64,000 nucleotides of DNA from Pelagihabitans pacificus (GCF_009371985.2 NZ_VIKU02000004.1:62001-126000); one strand, 5' to 3'. Positions 42,661 through 51,369 are shown, counted from the stretch's first letter. Numbers and translations are program-made. Notes: generated from the letters alone by a model not told the origin.

Positions 42661-42695
42661 TAGCCCCAAGGGTTCGATTCCCTTATAGGGGTCCA
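42661..42695 (+). other. tRNA 3'-end remnant
   Basis: AAGGG-TTCGATT-CCCTT (42668-42684) is a perfect T-arm, followed by ATAGGGG and TCCA, i.e. a 3' acceptor strand with CCA-like end. No matching 5' acceptor, D-arm or anticodon arm was found upstream, so this is a fragment, possibly an old attachment site. Confidence 0.45.
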
Positions 42696-42775
42696 CTTTC
42701 CAAATTTTTTCGCTTCCTGCTGTAACCTTTTGTAATTTCCAGACTATATACCAATGAACACCAACTAGGAAACCG

Positions 42776-43300
42776 TTGAAAGAGCCTTCGAACGAATTAG
42801 TGATGCAGCAAGTTGCAAATGGCAATCTTGATATGCTAAAGGTGCTATTTGAACGCCATCATGTGCATGTATACAACTTTCTGTATAAGATGTCGAGGGA
42901 CAGGATGTTGAGCGAAGACCTAACGCAGGATGTTTTTTACAAGTTGATGAGGTACCGCAAATCGTATAATAACGGCAACTTTGTCTCCTGGATGTTTACA
43001 ATTGCTAGAAATAGTTTGAATACCCATTTCAGACGGAACAAGGAAAACAATGAGAATATCGATACCGTTGAATTTCGTTTGGCGAATATGCCCGAGGAGA
43101 AAGAAGAGGCGTATTCACATTTGCACATGGCACTGGAAAAGTTGGAAGCTTCCGATAGGGAACTAGTGATCATGAACCGCTTTCAAGGGATTCGATACGC
43201 AGAGCTTGCGCACATCGTAGGAAGTACCGAAGGCGCCGTAAAAACAAAGGTGAACAGGGCCTTAAAAAAATTAAAAACGATTTATTTTGAAAATGTATGA
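42776..43300 (+). CDS. ECF-type RNA polymerase sigma factor
   Basis: A 174-residue sigma-70-like factor, TTG start (42776-42778). Region 2: LKVLFERHHVHVYNFLYKMSRDRMLSEDLTQDVFYKLMRYRKSY, NFVSWMFTIARNSLNTHFRR. Region 4: LEKLEASDRELVIMNRFQGIRYAELAHIVGSTEGAVKTKVNRALKKL. It directs transcription of an envelope or stress regulon. The next gene, an anti-sigma factor, overlaps it by 4 bases, so both are made together. Confidence 0.93.
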   Translation: MKEPSNELVMQQVANGNLDMLKVLFERHHVHVYNFLYKMSRDRMLSEDLTQDVFYKLMRYRKSYNNGNFVSWMFTIARNSLNTHFRRNKENNENIDTVEFRLANMPEEKEEAYSHLHMALEKLEASDRELVIMNRFQGIRYAELAHIVGSTEGAVKTKVNRALKKLKTIYFENV

Positions 43301-44097
43301 TGACCGAAAAGAAACATATCACCGATTTGCTCCCCGATTACCTGGACCAAACCTTGGATAACGAACAAAAACAACAGGTGGAAGCCCACTTGCGGGAATG
43401 TTCGGCCTGTGCCTCCGAGTTGGAAGAGTTCAAGCTTCTTTTCGAAGCAATGGCCAAGGAGGAAACTCTAGTGCCGACAGAGCGGGTGCGCAGCACTTTT
43501 CTGGAACACTTGGAGCAGGAGAAACGTCAAGAACGTGAAACAGTCGCCTTATCCCCGAAAGACGAGGCCACCAGGTTCCCATGGGCAAACATATTGAAGG
43601 TAGCGGCCAGCATCGTTCTATTGGTAGGGGCTTTCATGTTCGGAAAGTATCAGCAAGAAACGGAATCCGAGATTGAGATTGTGGCGCTAAAGACCGAAGG
43701 CCTCGAGGCCAAGCAGACCGCTATGCTGTCGCTGATGGAGAACCAATCGGCCAGCAAACGAATCCAAGGAGTCGGTTATATCAACGGATTCACCGATCCC
43801 GATGATGCCATTGTAGAAGCCTTGGTGGATCGCATGCATCACGATGAAAATGCAAATGTTCGCTTGGCCGCATTGGAGGCATTATCCGAATTTACCAAGT
43901 CCGAAATTGTAAAGGAGGCGTTTATAAAAGCGTTGTCGACCGAGAAAAACCCAAGTATACAGATAGCATTGATTCAAAACTTGGTAAAAGTCCAGGAAAA
44001 GAAGGCAGCAGGCGCCCTTAAGGAATTATTGGAACAGGAAGGGACCCAACCGTTTGTCAAAGCGGAAATAAAACAAGTATTACCAGAAATCATATAA
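43297..44097 (+). CDS. anti-sigma factor with HEAT-like repeats
   Basis: A 266-residue inner-membrane regulator. The cytoplasmic zinc anti-sigma motif is H31-x3-C35-x2-C38 (HLRECSACAS). A single helix at about 97-114 (ILKVAASIVLLVGAFMFG) crosses the membrane. The periplasmic part contains HEAT-like helical repeats (DAIVEALVDRMHHDENANVRLAALEALSEF, VKEAFIKALSTEKNPSIQIALIQNLV, AAGALKELLEQEG), an uncommon sensor module. It would hold the sigma factor until a signal releases it. The two DUF4097 genes follow in the operon. Confidence 0.85.
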   Translation: MMTEKKHITDLLPDYLDQTLDNEQKQQVEAHLRECSACASELEEFKLLFEAMAKEETLVPTERVRSTFLEHLEQEKRQERETVALSPKDEATRFPWANILKVAASIVLLVGAFMFGKYQQETESEIEIVALKTEGLEAKQTAMLSLMENQSASKRIQGVGYINGFTDPDDAIVEALVDRMHHDENANVRLAALEALSEFTKSEIVKEAFIKALSTEKNPSIQIALIQNLVKVQEKKAAGALKELLEQEGTQPFVKAEIKQVLPEII

Positions 44098-44116
44098 CGA
44101 TCAAAAAACGAAAATC

Positions 44117-44869
44117 ATGAAAAAAATCCTTGTATCCATTGCGATAGTAGTCGCTTCCCAAAACCTTTCGGCACAATCGGATTTCAGCAAACCGCTGAAC
44201 GGAGTCGAATGGGTAAAAATCGAAACCAAATCCGAAATTACATTAAAGACCCATGACAAAGAGGAACTTTTGATTAAGGTGTCCCAAAGCGAACCGATTC
44301 CGGAGAGGGCAAAAGGACTCAAATTGGTCGGCGCGGGCGGTACCGATAATACCGACATAGGTTTCAACGTAGTACAGGCGGGTAACAACATGATCGTCAC
44401 AAACCTGATGAAGTCAAAGGGAGCGGAGATTTATCTGCCAAAATCCCAAAACGTATCGGTCACCAATACGTGGGATGGGGATATCCGTATCGAAGGCTTT
44501 ACCGGGGAAGTAGAGGCAAATGCGAATTTGAATGGCGGCCTTATTTTGGAGAATGTATCAGGTCCCATAACCGCCTATTCCTTAAATCAGGGAATCAAGG
44601 TGGTGTTTGACAAAATTATGCAGGACTCGCCAATTATCATCACCACCACCAACGGAGAAATCGATGTGACCTTGCCCGGGAATACCTCGGCCAATATGGA
44701 GTTAAGCTCTTGGAACGGGGATATTTATACGAATTTTGACCTGAGCAGGCCCGAGAAAGATGGACTGAAGTCCATTTCCGGGAGAAAGGTGAAAGGACAA
44801 CTGAACAACGGCGGCGTGGCCATCAGGCTAAAGTCGACCAATGGAAATATTTATCTGAGAAAACAGTAG
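44117..44869 (+). CDS. DUF4097-family beta-strand repeat protein
   Basis: A 250-residue exported protein (signal ASQNLSAQ). Regular short beta repeats of the adhesin-like/DUF4097 type: ITLKTHDKEELLIKV, YLPKSQNVSVTNTWDGDIRIEGFTGEVEANANLNGGLILENVSG, TTTNGEIDVTLPG, LKSTNGNIYLRK. The repeats probably build a right-handed beta-helix. Lies 20 bases after the anti-sigma gene and is likely part of the same operon, suggesting a role in sensing or responding to envelope stress. Exact function unknown. Confidence 0.85.
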   Translation: MKKILVSIAIVVASQNLSAQSDFSKPLNGVEWVKIETKSEITLKTHDKEELLIKVSQSEPIPERAKGLKLVGAGGTDNTDIGFNVVQAGNNMIVTNLMKSKGAEIYLPKSQNVSVTNTWDGDIRIEGFTGEVEANANLNGGLILENVSGPITAYSLNQGIKVVFDKIMQDSPIIITTTNGEIDVTLPGNTSANMELSSWNGDIYTNFDLSRPEKDGLKSISGRKVKGQLNNGGVAIRLKSTNGNIYLRKQ

Positions 44870-44911
44870 GGAATAACTAAAACAATTTAGTAAAAGAAAA
44901 AACGAACAGTC

Positions 44912-45622
44912 ATGAGAATTAGTATTACACTATTCCTAGGCCTCATCAGCCTAGCACTTTCAGCACAAAAAATAATTGAAAAGAACATTGATTATACCAA
45001 TCAGTATATTGAACTCGATGTAAAGTTTGCCTCCGATATCAAGGTCAAGACCTGGGAAAGGAACCAAGTGTATCTCAAGGCGGATATTTACACCGAAGAC
45101 CCTGAATTTCAAGAACTATATCAGTTGATTTTTGACGTAAACCCGACAAAAATGCGAATTACCTCCAAAGCAGAGCCGGTTTTTGAGGCCTATCGCAAAG
45201 ACTGTCTCGCCAAAAACCCATCCAAGAAACGAAACTGTTACAATACAGGCGATTTGACCGAATTCAACTATGCCCTCTACGTTCCAAAAAATGCGCGTTT
45301 TAAAGTGAGCAGTATCAACGGGGATTTAACATCAGAGATCATTGAAGGCGAATTTACCGCTGACCTGATCAACGGTGATATCGAAATCGCCAAGTATTCG
45401 GGTACCTTGGACCTTTCGACCATTAACGGGGAGATCGATCTACGAATGGTGAATACGAGCCTTACTGCGGAAACCATTCACGGGAACATATATGCGGATG
45501 AAAAACTGACGTTCAAATTCTCAAACCGGCATATAGGACAAAAAATTGCGGGGAGCACGGAAAACGCCACAAGTAGCTTGCGCTTGAATACCATTAACGG
45601 GAACATGTATTTGAGACTGTGA
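44912..45622 (+). CDS. DUF4097-family beta-strand repeat protein (paralogue)
   Basis: A 236-residue exported protein (signal FLGLISLALSAQ) with the same repeat type as its upstream neighbour: YIELDVKFASDIKVKTWERNQVYL, VPKNARFKVSSINGDLTSEIIEGEFTADLINGDIEIA, LSTINGEIDLRM, LRLNTINGNMYLRL. A four-cysteine-free core except two cysteines in YRKDCLAKNPSKKRNCYNTG, which may form a disulfide. Probably a tandem duplicate, last gene of the sigma-factor operon. Confidence 0.85.
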   Translation: MRISITLFLGLISLALSAQKIIEKNIDYTNQYIELDVKFASDIKVKTWERNQVYLKADIYTEDPEFQELYQLIFDVNPTKMRITSKAEPVFEAYRKDCLAKNPSKKRNCYNTGDLTEFNYALYVPKNARFKVSSINGDLTSEIIEGEFTADLINGDIEIAKYSGTLDLSTINGEIDLRMVNTSLTAETIHGNIYADEKLTFKFSNRHIGQKIAGSTENATSSLRLNTINGNMYLRL

Positions 45623-45680
45623 CGCGAGGGGAGTGTGGTATACATAGGTAAAGCATAGTGTTCGGAGGAATAGTCCAAAA

Positions 45681-46067
45681 CTATATGAATTCCTCGATAA
45701 AATAGTAGAGCAACAGAGCCCAACCTAATGCGAGAAAAAGCCCTCCCAAGGGTGTAACGGGACCCATTATTCGAAGTTTTTTCCCTTTTGAGGCACTGAA
45801 AGTCAATGCGTAGATGCTAAAGGAAAACAAAAAAGTACCGAGTACAAAACAGTAGATCATACTGCGCTCCAAGGTGGTTTCCAGGTTGAGGTTAAAACTT
45901 AACACCAGCAGTAAAATGGCATGGTACATCTGATACTTGACCCCGGTCTCGAAACTTTTGAGTTGCTCGGAGGAAAAAGATTTTTTCAGGGCATGGGCAC
46001 CAAATGCCCCAAAGATGATGGCCAACAAGCCATATAATGCTCCTACGAACTGCGCTAAAAGAACCAT
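45681..46067 (-). CDS. DUF423 membrane protein
   Basis: A 128-residue protein with four predicted helices. Pattern: GALYGLLAIIFGAFGAHALKKSFSSEQLKSFETGVKYQMYHAILLL, FLFSFSIYALTFS, MGPVTPLGGLFLALGWALL. The GAFGAHAL..FETGVKYQMYHA signature is diagnostic of DUF423. No biochemical role is established. Convergent with the DUF4097 operon. Confidence 0.94.
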   Translation of the reverse strand: MVLLAQFVGALYGLLAIIFGAFGAHALKKSFSSEQLKSFETGVKYQMYHAILLLVLSFNLNLETTLERSMIYCFVLGTFLFSFSIYALTFSASKGKKLRIMGPVTPLGGLFLALGWALLLYYFIEEFI

Positions 46068-46170
46068 GGAAAACTGTTTGGCCCAAAGATACCTATTGCA
46101 TGGGGAATGGGTACAACCTCAGTGCTATTTTCAATCTATAGGACGATTTGACTAAAAAGGGATCAAAAGG

Positions 46171-46207
46171 AAAAACCCACCAGATGCTTCACATTTAGTG
46201 GGTTTTT
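46171..46207 (-). terminator. intrinsic terminator after the SDR gene
   Basis: AAAAACCCAC and GTGGGTTTTT form a 10-bp stem around a 17-base loop, with U-rich ends. It lies 18 bases past the stop of the minus-strand SDR gene and may separate it from DUF423. Confidence 0.8.
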
Positions 46208-46224
46208 CATATGTTCGGCAAAAG

Positions 46225-46974
46225 CTATACCTGTACCATTCCGCCATCTACCTGTATTTCATGACCTGTGATAAAACTGGCGTCTTCGCTAGCTAAAAAT
46301 AATACGGTTTTTGCAATCTCCGAAGGTTCCCCAAAACGATTCATTGGTACTTGCGACAGGATGGCCCCCGCCATTTGCTCTTGCTGCTCTTGGGGAACCC
46401 CGGCTTCATTGAAAAAATTGGTCCCGATGGGTCCGGGGCTCACGGCATTCACACGAATATTCCGTTCCTTTAATTCGTTGGCGAAACTTTTGTTCAGGTA
46501 CTGAACGGCACTTTTGGCCGCCCCGTAAACACTGGCTCCGGGCATGGCGATATCGGTTACGACACTGGTATTGAAAATAATGGAACCTCCATCCGCAAGT
46601 ATCGGAGCCAGTTGTTGAACCGTGAAATATCCACCCTTGACCAAGGCGTTGAATTGACTGTCGAATGCTTCTTCGCTGGTTTCTGCCAGGGAATTGAATT
46701 TACCAAAGCCCGCATTGACGAAAAGAATATCAATGGCGTCGACATGCTTTTCCACTTCTTCGCGAAGTTTCCACAAATCGGAGGTTTTCCCGGCGTCGCT
46801 TACGATTCCCTTGGCGTTGGCCCCCAGCTTGGACAAAGTGCTGTCGATATTTTCTTGTTTGCGACTGGTGATGATTACATGGGCTCCCCTTTTAACAAAT
46901 TCTTCGGCGGTGGCAAGGCCGATGCCACTTGTTCCTCCGGTAATTACTACTGTTTTTCCACTAAAATTGCTCAT
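46225..46974 (-). CDS. SDR-family oxidoreductase
   Basis: A 249-residue NAD(P)-dependent dehydrogenase of the classical short-chain type. Cofactor motif TGGTSGIG near residues 13-20, NAG in ILFVNAGFGKF, catalytic S-Y-K: IIFNTSVVTD then ASVYGAAKSAVQYLNKS. The C-terminal PIGTNFF and GHEIQVDGGMVQV are typical. The arginine in VIITSRKQ suggests NADP. Substrate unknown. It lies downstream of a TetR-family gene on the same strand, which probably controls it. Confidence 0.92.
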   Translation of the reverse strand: MSNFSGKTVVITGGTSGIGLATAEEFVKRGAHVIITSRKQENIDSTLSKLGANAKGIVSDAGKTSDLWKLREEVEKHVDAIDILFVNAGFGKFNSLAETSEEAFDSQFNALVKGGYFTVQQLAPILADGGSIIFNTSVVTDIAMPGASVYGAAKSAVQYLNKSFANELKERNIRVNAVSPGPIGTNFFNEAGVPQEQQEQMAGAILSQVPMNRFGEPSEIAKTVLFLASEDASFITGHEIQVDGGMVQV

Positions 46975-47045
46975 TTTACACTGATTTTACTTCCCCTGAA
47001 ACGGGGAGATTATACATATTACTTATTTGATAAAACTGCTTTTAT

Positions 47046-47059
47046 GAAACGAACGTTTC
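47046..47059. promoter_or_regulatory. candidate TetR-type operator
   Basis: GAAACGAACGTTTC: GAAACG and CGTTTC arms around AA-type centre, between the SDR and TetR genes. A similar palindrome, GAAACAATCGTTTC, lies upstream of the TetR gene at 47687-47700. Two matching palindromes around one regulator suggest autoregulation plus control of the SDR gene. Confidence 0.5.
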
Positions 47060-47076
47060 AAAAATTGATAAAAAAA

Positions 47077-47658
47077 TTACTTCAACAAATCGATTGTCTG
47101 CTCGATAATACCTTTAAGAACAGTCCTATCCTTTACCAATATCCCGGTCATTCGAAACCCTTGAAAGGTATTGAACACATAGTATGCATACGTTCTACAA
47201 TCGAGTCTTTTATTGATGATGCCCTGTTCTTGACCACTCTTTATCAAATTCTGAAAAAGCTGTAAGGACTGTTCCTGTGTGTTCAGGAGCCACTGTCGTA
47301 TATTCTTGTCCTGATTGCCCATTTCCGCTTTACAGTTCATCGAGTAACAGCCCTTGCTTTTTTCATCGGAGATAATCTCCGGTAGGAAACTCTCAAAAAT
47401 TAAACGAATTGCCTCTAGGGGGTTTTTAGCCTTGACCAATGCTTTTTGGAACATTCCACCGGTTTCTTTCTGATAATGTTTCAAGGTGTCTTGATACAGT
47501 TCCAGCTTGGAACCAAAGGAATTGTAGAGGCTAGAGCGGTTCAATCCGGTTGCATCGACCAAATCCTGCATGGAAGTGCCATTATAGCCCTTCTCCCAAA
47601 AAACGTTCATGGCATTCTTGAGCACCGATTCCCTATCAAATTCCTCTATTCTTGGCAT
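47077..47658 (-). CDS. TetR/AcrR-family transcriptional regulator
   Basis: A 193-residue regulator. N-terminal HTH: FDRESVLKNAMNVFWEKGYNGTSMQDLVDATGLNRSSLYNSFGSKLELYQDTLKHY. The C-terminal ligand domain has LKGCYSMNCKAEMG-like text (SKGCYSMNCKAEMGNQDKNIR), found in the YxaF/LmrA-type group. The next gene is an SDR oxidoreductase. The likely operator is around 47046-47061 (GAAACGAACGTTTC), a perfect palindrome with AACGTTTCA, repeated in part at 47683-47700 (GAAACAATCGTTTC). Confidence 0.9.
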   Translation of the reverse strand: MPRIEEFDRESVLKNAMNVFWEKGYNGTSMQDLVDATGLNRSSLYNSFGSKLELYQDTLKHYQKETGGMFQKALVKAKNPLEAIRLIFESFLPEIISDEKSKGCYSMNCKAEMGNQDKNIRQWLLNTQEQSLQLFQNLIKSGQEQGIINKRLDCRTYAYYVFNTFQGFRMTGILVKDRTVLKGIIEQTIDLLK

Positions 47659-47751
47659 TTATCAAAAAATATAGTACAAATATAATGAAACAATCGTTTC
47701 AGAAAAGGATTTAACACTAGTTTGGCACAAATTACATTGAAACGAAAACAA

Positions 47752-47883
47752 AGAGGGTGTCTAAAAAATCCATTTGGTCTTGTTGTTAGGTTGAGCATGT
47801 CGAAACCGATTTTTGATTATCAAAACCTTCTATATTTCGACAGGCTCAATATGACATTCAGGCTTGCTTTTTAGACACCCTCT
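47752..47883. repeat. MITE-like element
   Basis: 132 bases bounded by the perfect terminal inverted repeat AGAGGGTGTCTAAAAA. The interior holds a second inverted pair (GAGCATGTCGAAA and TTTCGACAGGCTC). No coding capacity. Has the form of a miniature inverted-repeat element. Confidence 0.7.
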
Positions 47884-47916
47884 ATTTTAATTTTATCCTT
47901 TTTACAAACTAGGGTA

Positions 47917-48285
47917 TTACCCCTGTTCGTCATAGAAGAATTGCTCTTTCACAATTTTACCTTCCTTTACCTCATAGACCGCTATTTCCGATGTGGTCGA
48001 ACGTTGTCCCGACGGTTTGTGGGTAGTGTCCATCTCGAATTTTACTGAAAACCAATTATCTGCCACAATCGGTTCGGAAACACTTGTATTATGTACTTCA
48101 AAATTTTCTTGCCACCATTCCCCTTTCTTTTGAATACCTTCAAAGCCTTCCACATAAGCACCCTCTCCTTTTCCGTCGTTTTCGATACTTACGATTTTGG
48201 GGCTATAGAGTTCCTGATAGGGCGATTCAAAATCTCCCTTTTTGCACCATGCTACCAGTTTGCTCGCAATTTCCTTTGTTTCCAT
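47917..48285 (-). CDS. SnoaL/NTF2-like domain protein
   Basis: A 122-residue cytoplasmic protein, started at METKEIASKLVAWCKKGDFE. Pattern: YQELYSPKIVSIENDGKGEGAYVEGFEGIQKKGEWWQENFEVHNTSVSEPIVADNWFSVKFEMD, ending VYEVKEGKIVKEQFFYD, all typical of SnoaL-like cone-fold proteins. Such proteins bind small hydrophobic ligands or act as isomerases. An upstream in-frame ATG exists but adds an atypical hydrophobic leader. Function unknown. Confidence 0.85.
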   Translation of the reverse strand: METKEIASKLVAWCKKGDFESPYQELYSPKIVSIENDGKGEGAYVEGFEGIQKKGEWWQENFEVHNTSVSEPIVADNWFSVKFEMDTTHKPSGQRSTTSEIAVYEVKEGKIVKEQFFYDEQG

Positions 48286-48374
48286 GATTTTTGTTTTATC
48301 GATTAGTATTTCAAAATACAACATAATGATATGCCGTACAACGAATTAACAAAATCTTGAAATTTAATGGATAC

Positions 48375-48785
48375 TTACTTGATTGTAACAAGAATCTCTT
48401 GATCTGTATCAAGCCGAAAGGCGCATTCCTCGAAATCGGGAGGGCCGAACGTCTTGAGTTTACCTTTTGAAAAACCCAGCGGTTCCTTGGGAATGCCGAG
48501 GAGGTTGGTGTCCAACTCTTCATTGGCATTCTCATCATGGTACACTGCTATGGCATAAGTGCCTTTGGGCAAATTCTCAATAACGGCAGTGGTGGTTCCT
48601 TCTTGTGCTTTTTGGAACAAGCCTTTATATATTTTATCGGCCTTGAGGAAGCCTTCCGCATCTGTATAGAGGCCGATACTGATATTCCCTTCTGAAGACT
48701 TTACCCCTTTGACAGATACTGTAAGCGTATTTTGGGAGCAAACAAGTACCGGGAATAGTACCAATAAAAAAATCGATTTAGCCAT
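48375..48785 (-). CDS. DUF2141 secreted protein
   Basis: A 136-residue exported protein (signal FLLVLFPVLVCSQ). DUF2141 pattern: LTVSVKGVKSSEGNISIGLYTDAEGFLK, ENLPKGTYAIAVYHDENANEELDTNLLGIPKEPLGFSKG, FGPPDFEECAF. The HDENANEELDTNLLGIPKEPLG segment is the hallmark. Beta-sandwich of unknown role, perhaps extracytoplasmic binding. Confidence 0.9.
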   Translation of the reverse strand: MAKSIFLLVLFPVLVCSQNTLTVSVKGVKSSEGNISIGLYTDAEGFLKADKIYKGLFQKAQEGTTTAVIENLPKGTYAIAVYHDENANEELDTNLLGIPKEPLGFSKGKLKTFGPPDFEECAFRLDTDQEILVTIK

Positions 48786-48830
48786 AGCGAACTCGTTATT
48801 AGAATTTTTAGAACAAAAACCTGACTACTG

Positions 48831-49265
48831 TTATTTGGGTTCTTCCATTGCGATTTTACTTTGTAACAGTTGAAACAGGGCCTCGGTGTCGGTCGAGTCT
48901 TTCATGTTTACATAAAGTTGTAAAGAGTCTTTGTAGACCAACCTAATTTTCTGCGACGAGAAATTATCCACGTATACGTATACCTTCTCATCGGTAAGGG
49001 AATCCTTGAACTCCCTATAAATGCCTTTTCCCTTATCAAAGGCCGAAAACCCCGTTAGCCGTTCCATCGGTGGTATTTTCTCAACCCATTGCACGCTGTC
49101 AATATCGGAAAACTGCAGCTCTTTATAATAAAATCCGGACAGTAGCTGCATTTTATCCGGTTTGATTTTGGTCCAGTTCTTCGAGTGGGCCAGAAATGCC
49201 AACAGGCATACGATAACGGTAAGCACAATGAGAAGGTTCCAAAGCCAAAGCCGTTTTTTCTTCAT
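48831..49265 (-). CDS. membrane-anchored hypothetical protein
   Basis: A 144-residue protein started at MKKKRLWLWNLL. One N-terminal helix (9-27), then a beta-rich part: LLSGFYYKELQFSDIDSVQWVEKIPPMERLTGFSAFDKGKGIYREF, KVYVYVDNFSSQKIRLVYKD, resembling bacterial PH-like domains. Not a recognised family with known function. It lies just downstream of the S9 peptidase gene on the same strand, and an upstream in-frame ATG would overlap that gene. Confidence 0.65.
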   Translation of the reverse strand: MKKKRLWLWNLLIVLTVIVCLLAFLAHSKNWTKIKPDKMQLLSGFYYKELQFSDIDSVQWVEKIPPMERLTGFSAFDKGKGIYREFKDSLTDEKVYVYVDNFSSQKIRLVYKDSLQLYVNMKDSTDTEALFQLLQSKIAMEEPK

Positions 49266-49317
49266 AATCGCTGTTTCGTCTTTATTGCTAGCATTTCGTC
49301 CGTCGGTGACCACTTGG

Positions 49318-51369
49318 TTACTCCTCTTGCTCAAGTGATGCCCCACCGTATTTTTCGAGCCAGGCCAAGGTATGGGCGATTTTTGTGATCAAATTACTGG
49401 GCCTGTTGGCTATACCATGGCTTGCTCCCGGAATCTCGACCAGTACCGTGGGAATCTTCCGCAACTTGAGCGCATGATACAATTGTTTGGCCTCGCTGGG
49501 AGGGGTGCGTAAATCGTTCATGCCTACCATCACCATGGTCGGTGTTTCTATAGTACCAACGAGCGAAAGCGGGGAAAATTTCCAATAACCCTCAAAATTT
49601 TCCCAGGGTTGGCCGGGATAACGGCTATTGGCATAGCCAAAATAGTTGTCGGCCACCAAGGTTTTACTGATCCAATTCATGACGGGCTTGGCGACCACGG
49701 CCGCTTCGAAGCGGTTGTTCTTGCCGATTATCCAGGCCGACATGATGCCCCCGGCACTTCCACCCGTGACGAAGAGTTGATCTTCATGGGCCCAACCCTT
49801 TTCAATACAATGATCCACCCCATCCATCACATCGTTATAGTCTTCCCCGGGGTAGTTGTTGTACAACTGGTTGCCAAACTCCTCCCCGTAACTGGTACTG
49901 CCTCGGGCATTTGGATAGAAAACGATATATCCAGCGGCGGCATACAGCTGCATCTCGGCAGAAAATCGGTCTCCATAGTTCAAGATGGGTCCGCCGTGGT
50001 TTTCTACCAAAAAAGGATATTTTTTATTGGCATCGTAGTGCGGTGGAAAGACCACCCACCCTTGAATATCACGTTGGTCAACGCTCGATTTGTACCATAC
50101 CTCGGTCACCTCTCCCAACTGTCTAAAATCCAACAAAGCCCGGTTGAGTGTGGTTATTTTGGATGCTTTTTTGGTCTTGCTATTGACCACGGCCAATTCG
50201 GACGGGTATTCCGGCCTCGTTTGGGTGAAGGCGATGGTACCATTATTGGAAACACTGAAAGAGCCGCCTGCGTAGGGTCTCCCGATGGAAGTACCTCCCA
50301 TATTATCCGCTAATTTCCTGACCTTCCCGTTAAGCGGGATGTGCGCGATTTTGCTATTTCCCTTATCGTCGTACGAAAAGAAAAGGCCTTCACTTTTGGC
50401 ATCCCATACCAAGTTTGAAACACTTCGGTCCAAATCGCTGGAAAGTACTCTTTTGTTGCTTCCGTCGGCATTCATGATATGAAGTTTTCGAACTTGATAC
50501 GCCTGTACCTTATCTTCAAAACCGATATAGGCGATATATCGGCCATTGGGCGATACGATCGGGTTCCGGTCAGGTCCGTTTCGATCGGTCAGCGACTCGA
50601 TTTCTCCCGTACGCACGTCGACCGAATAGATTTCACTATTTCTGAAATCATACTCCCAATCCGGTGTTCTGTTCCCGGAAAAATAGAGTTTACGACCATC
50701 ACTGGACCAGGATAAAGTTCCTCTGTGATGATAGTCTCCCGAAGTAAGCTGTCGAGGGGCACCCCCTAGTGCCGGAATCGTAAAAATATGATTGAACCCC
50801 GGCTTTATATACCCTCGCCCATCGGCCTCATGATAGACCCGGTCTGTAATCCTAGGGGCATCGGCCCATTTGGCACCTTTAGGCTTTTTGGGCATTTTGG
50901 CCAATACCGGAGCCGCCTTTTCGACATTCATCGAAAAGGCAAGTTGACTCCCATCGGGAGACCAGGTAATGGAACTGGGACTAAAAGGCAGTTGCGTGAT
51001 TTTTGCGATGCTTCCTGAACCTATCCAGTACATATAGATTTCGGAACCTTCGTCCGTATTGCTTAAAAACGCTAGGCGGTCACCGGTCGGGGACCATCTA
51101 GGACTTGATTCGGAAACCTCCCTGGAAGTCAGCTTTCGATGTTGCGAACCATCGGACCGTATCATCCAGAGATTGCCCACGGTGACGTCTTTCATCACGT
51201 CAAATACCATTCTGCGATAGACCACCCAATCACCGTTTGGAGAAATTTGGGGATCCGATACATATTCCAGATCAAAGACATCGAGATAGGAAAAATGGGA
51301 TTTTTGGGAGATAGCGGCCGAGGTGAGTATTCCAAATAGGAAAACTAGAAGATAGTTTTTACAATGCAT
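49318..51369 (-). CDS. S9-family prolyl oligopeptidase-like peptidase
   Basis: A 683-residue exported peptidase (signal LVFLFGILTSAAIS). An N-terminal beta-propeller with PD40 blades (DPQISPNGDWVVYRRM, SPRWSPTGDRLAFLSN, SITWSPDGSQLAFSM) gates the C-terminal alpha/beta-hydrolase domain. Catalytic residues: Ser in GGSAGGIMS, Asp in VGMNDLRTPPSE, His in PGASHGIANR. The oxyanion region is ENHGGPILNYGDRFS. Acylaminoacyl- or dipeptidyl-peptidase-like; degrades peptides in the periplasm. Confidence 0.93.
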   Translation of the reverse strand: MHCKNYLLVFLFGILTSAAISQKSHFSYLDVFDLEYVSDPQISPNGDWVVYRRMVFDVMKDVTVGNLWMIRSDGSQHRKLTSREVSESSPRWSPTGDRLAFLSNTDEGSEIYMYWIGSGSIAKITQLPFSPSSITWSPDGSQLAFSMNVEKAAPVLAKMPKKPKGAKWADAPRITDRVYHEADGRGYIKPGFNHIFTIPALGGAPRQLTSGDYHHRGTLSWSSDGRKLYFSGNRTPDWEYDFRNSEIYSVDVRTGEIESLTDRNGPDRNPIVSPNGRYIAYIGFEDKVQAYQVRKLHIMNADGSNKRVLSSDLDRSVSNLVWDAKSEGLFFSYDDKGNSKIAHIPLNGKVRKLADNMGGTSIGRPYAGGSFSVSNNGTIAFTQTRPEYPSELAVVNSKTKKASKITTLNRALLDFRQLGEVTEVWYKSSVDQRDIQGWVVFPPHYDANKKYPFLVENHGGPILNYGDRFSAEMQLYAAAGYIVFYPNARGSTSYGEEFGNQLYNNYPGEDYNDVMDGVDHCIEKGWAHEDQLFVTGGSAGGIMSAWIIGKNNRFEAAVVAKPVMNWISKTLVADNYFGYANSRYPGQPWENFEGYWKFSPLSLVGTIETPTMVMVGMNDLRTPPSEAKQLYHALKLRKIPTVLVEIPGASHGIANRPSNLITKIAHTLAWLEKYGGASLEQEE

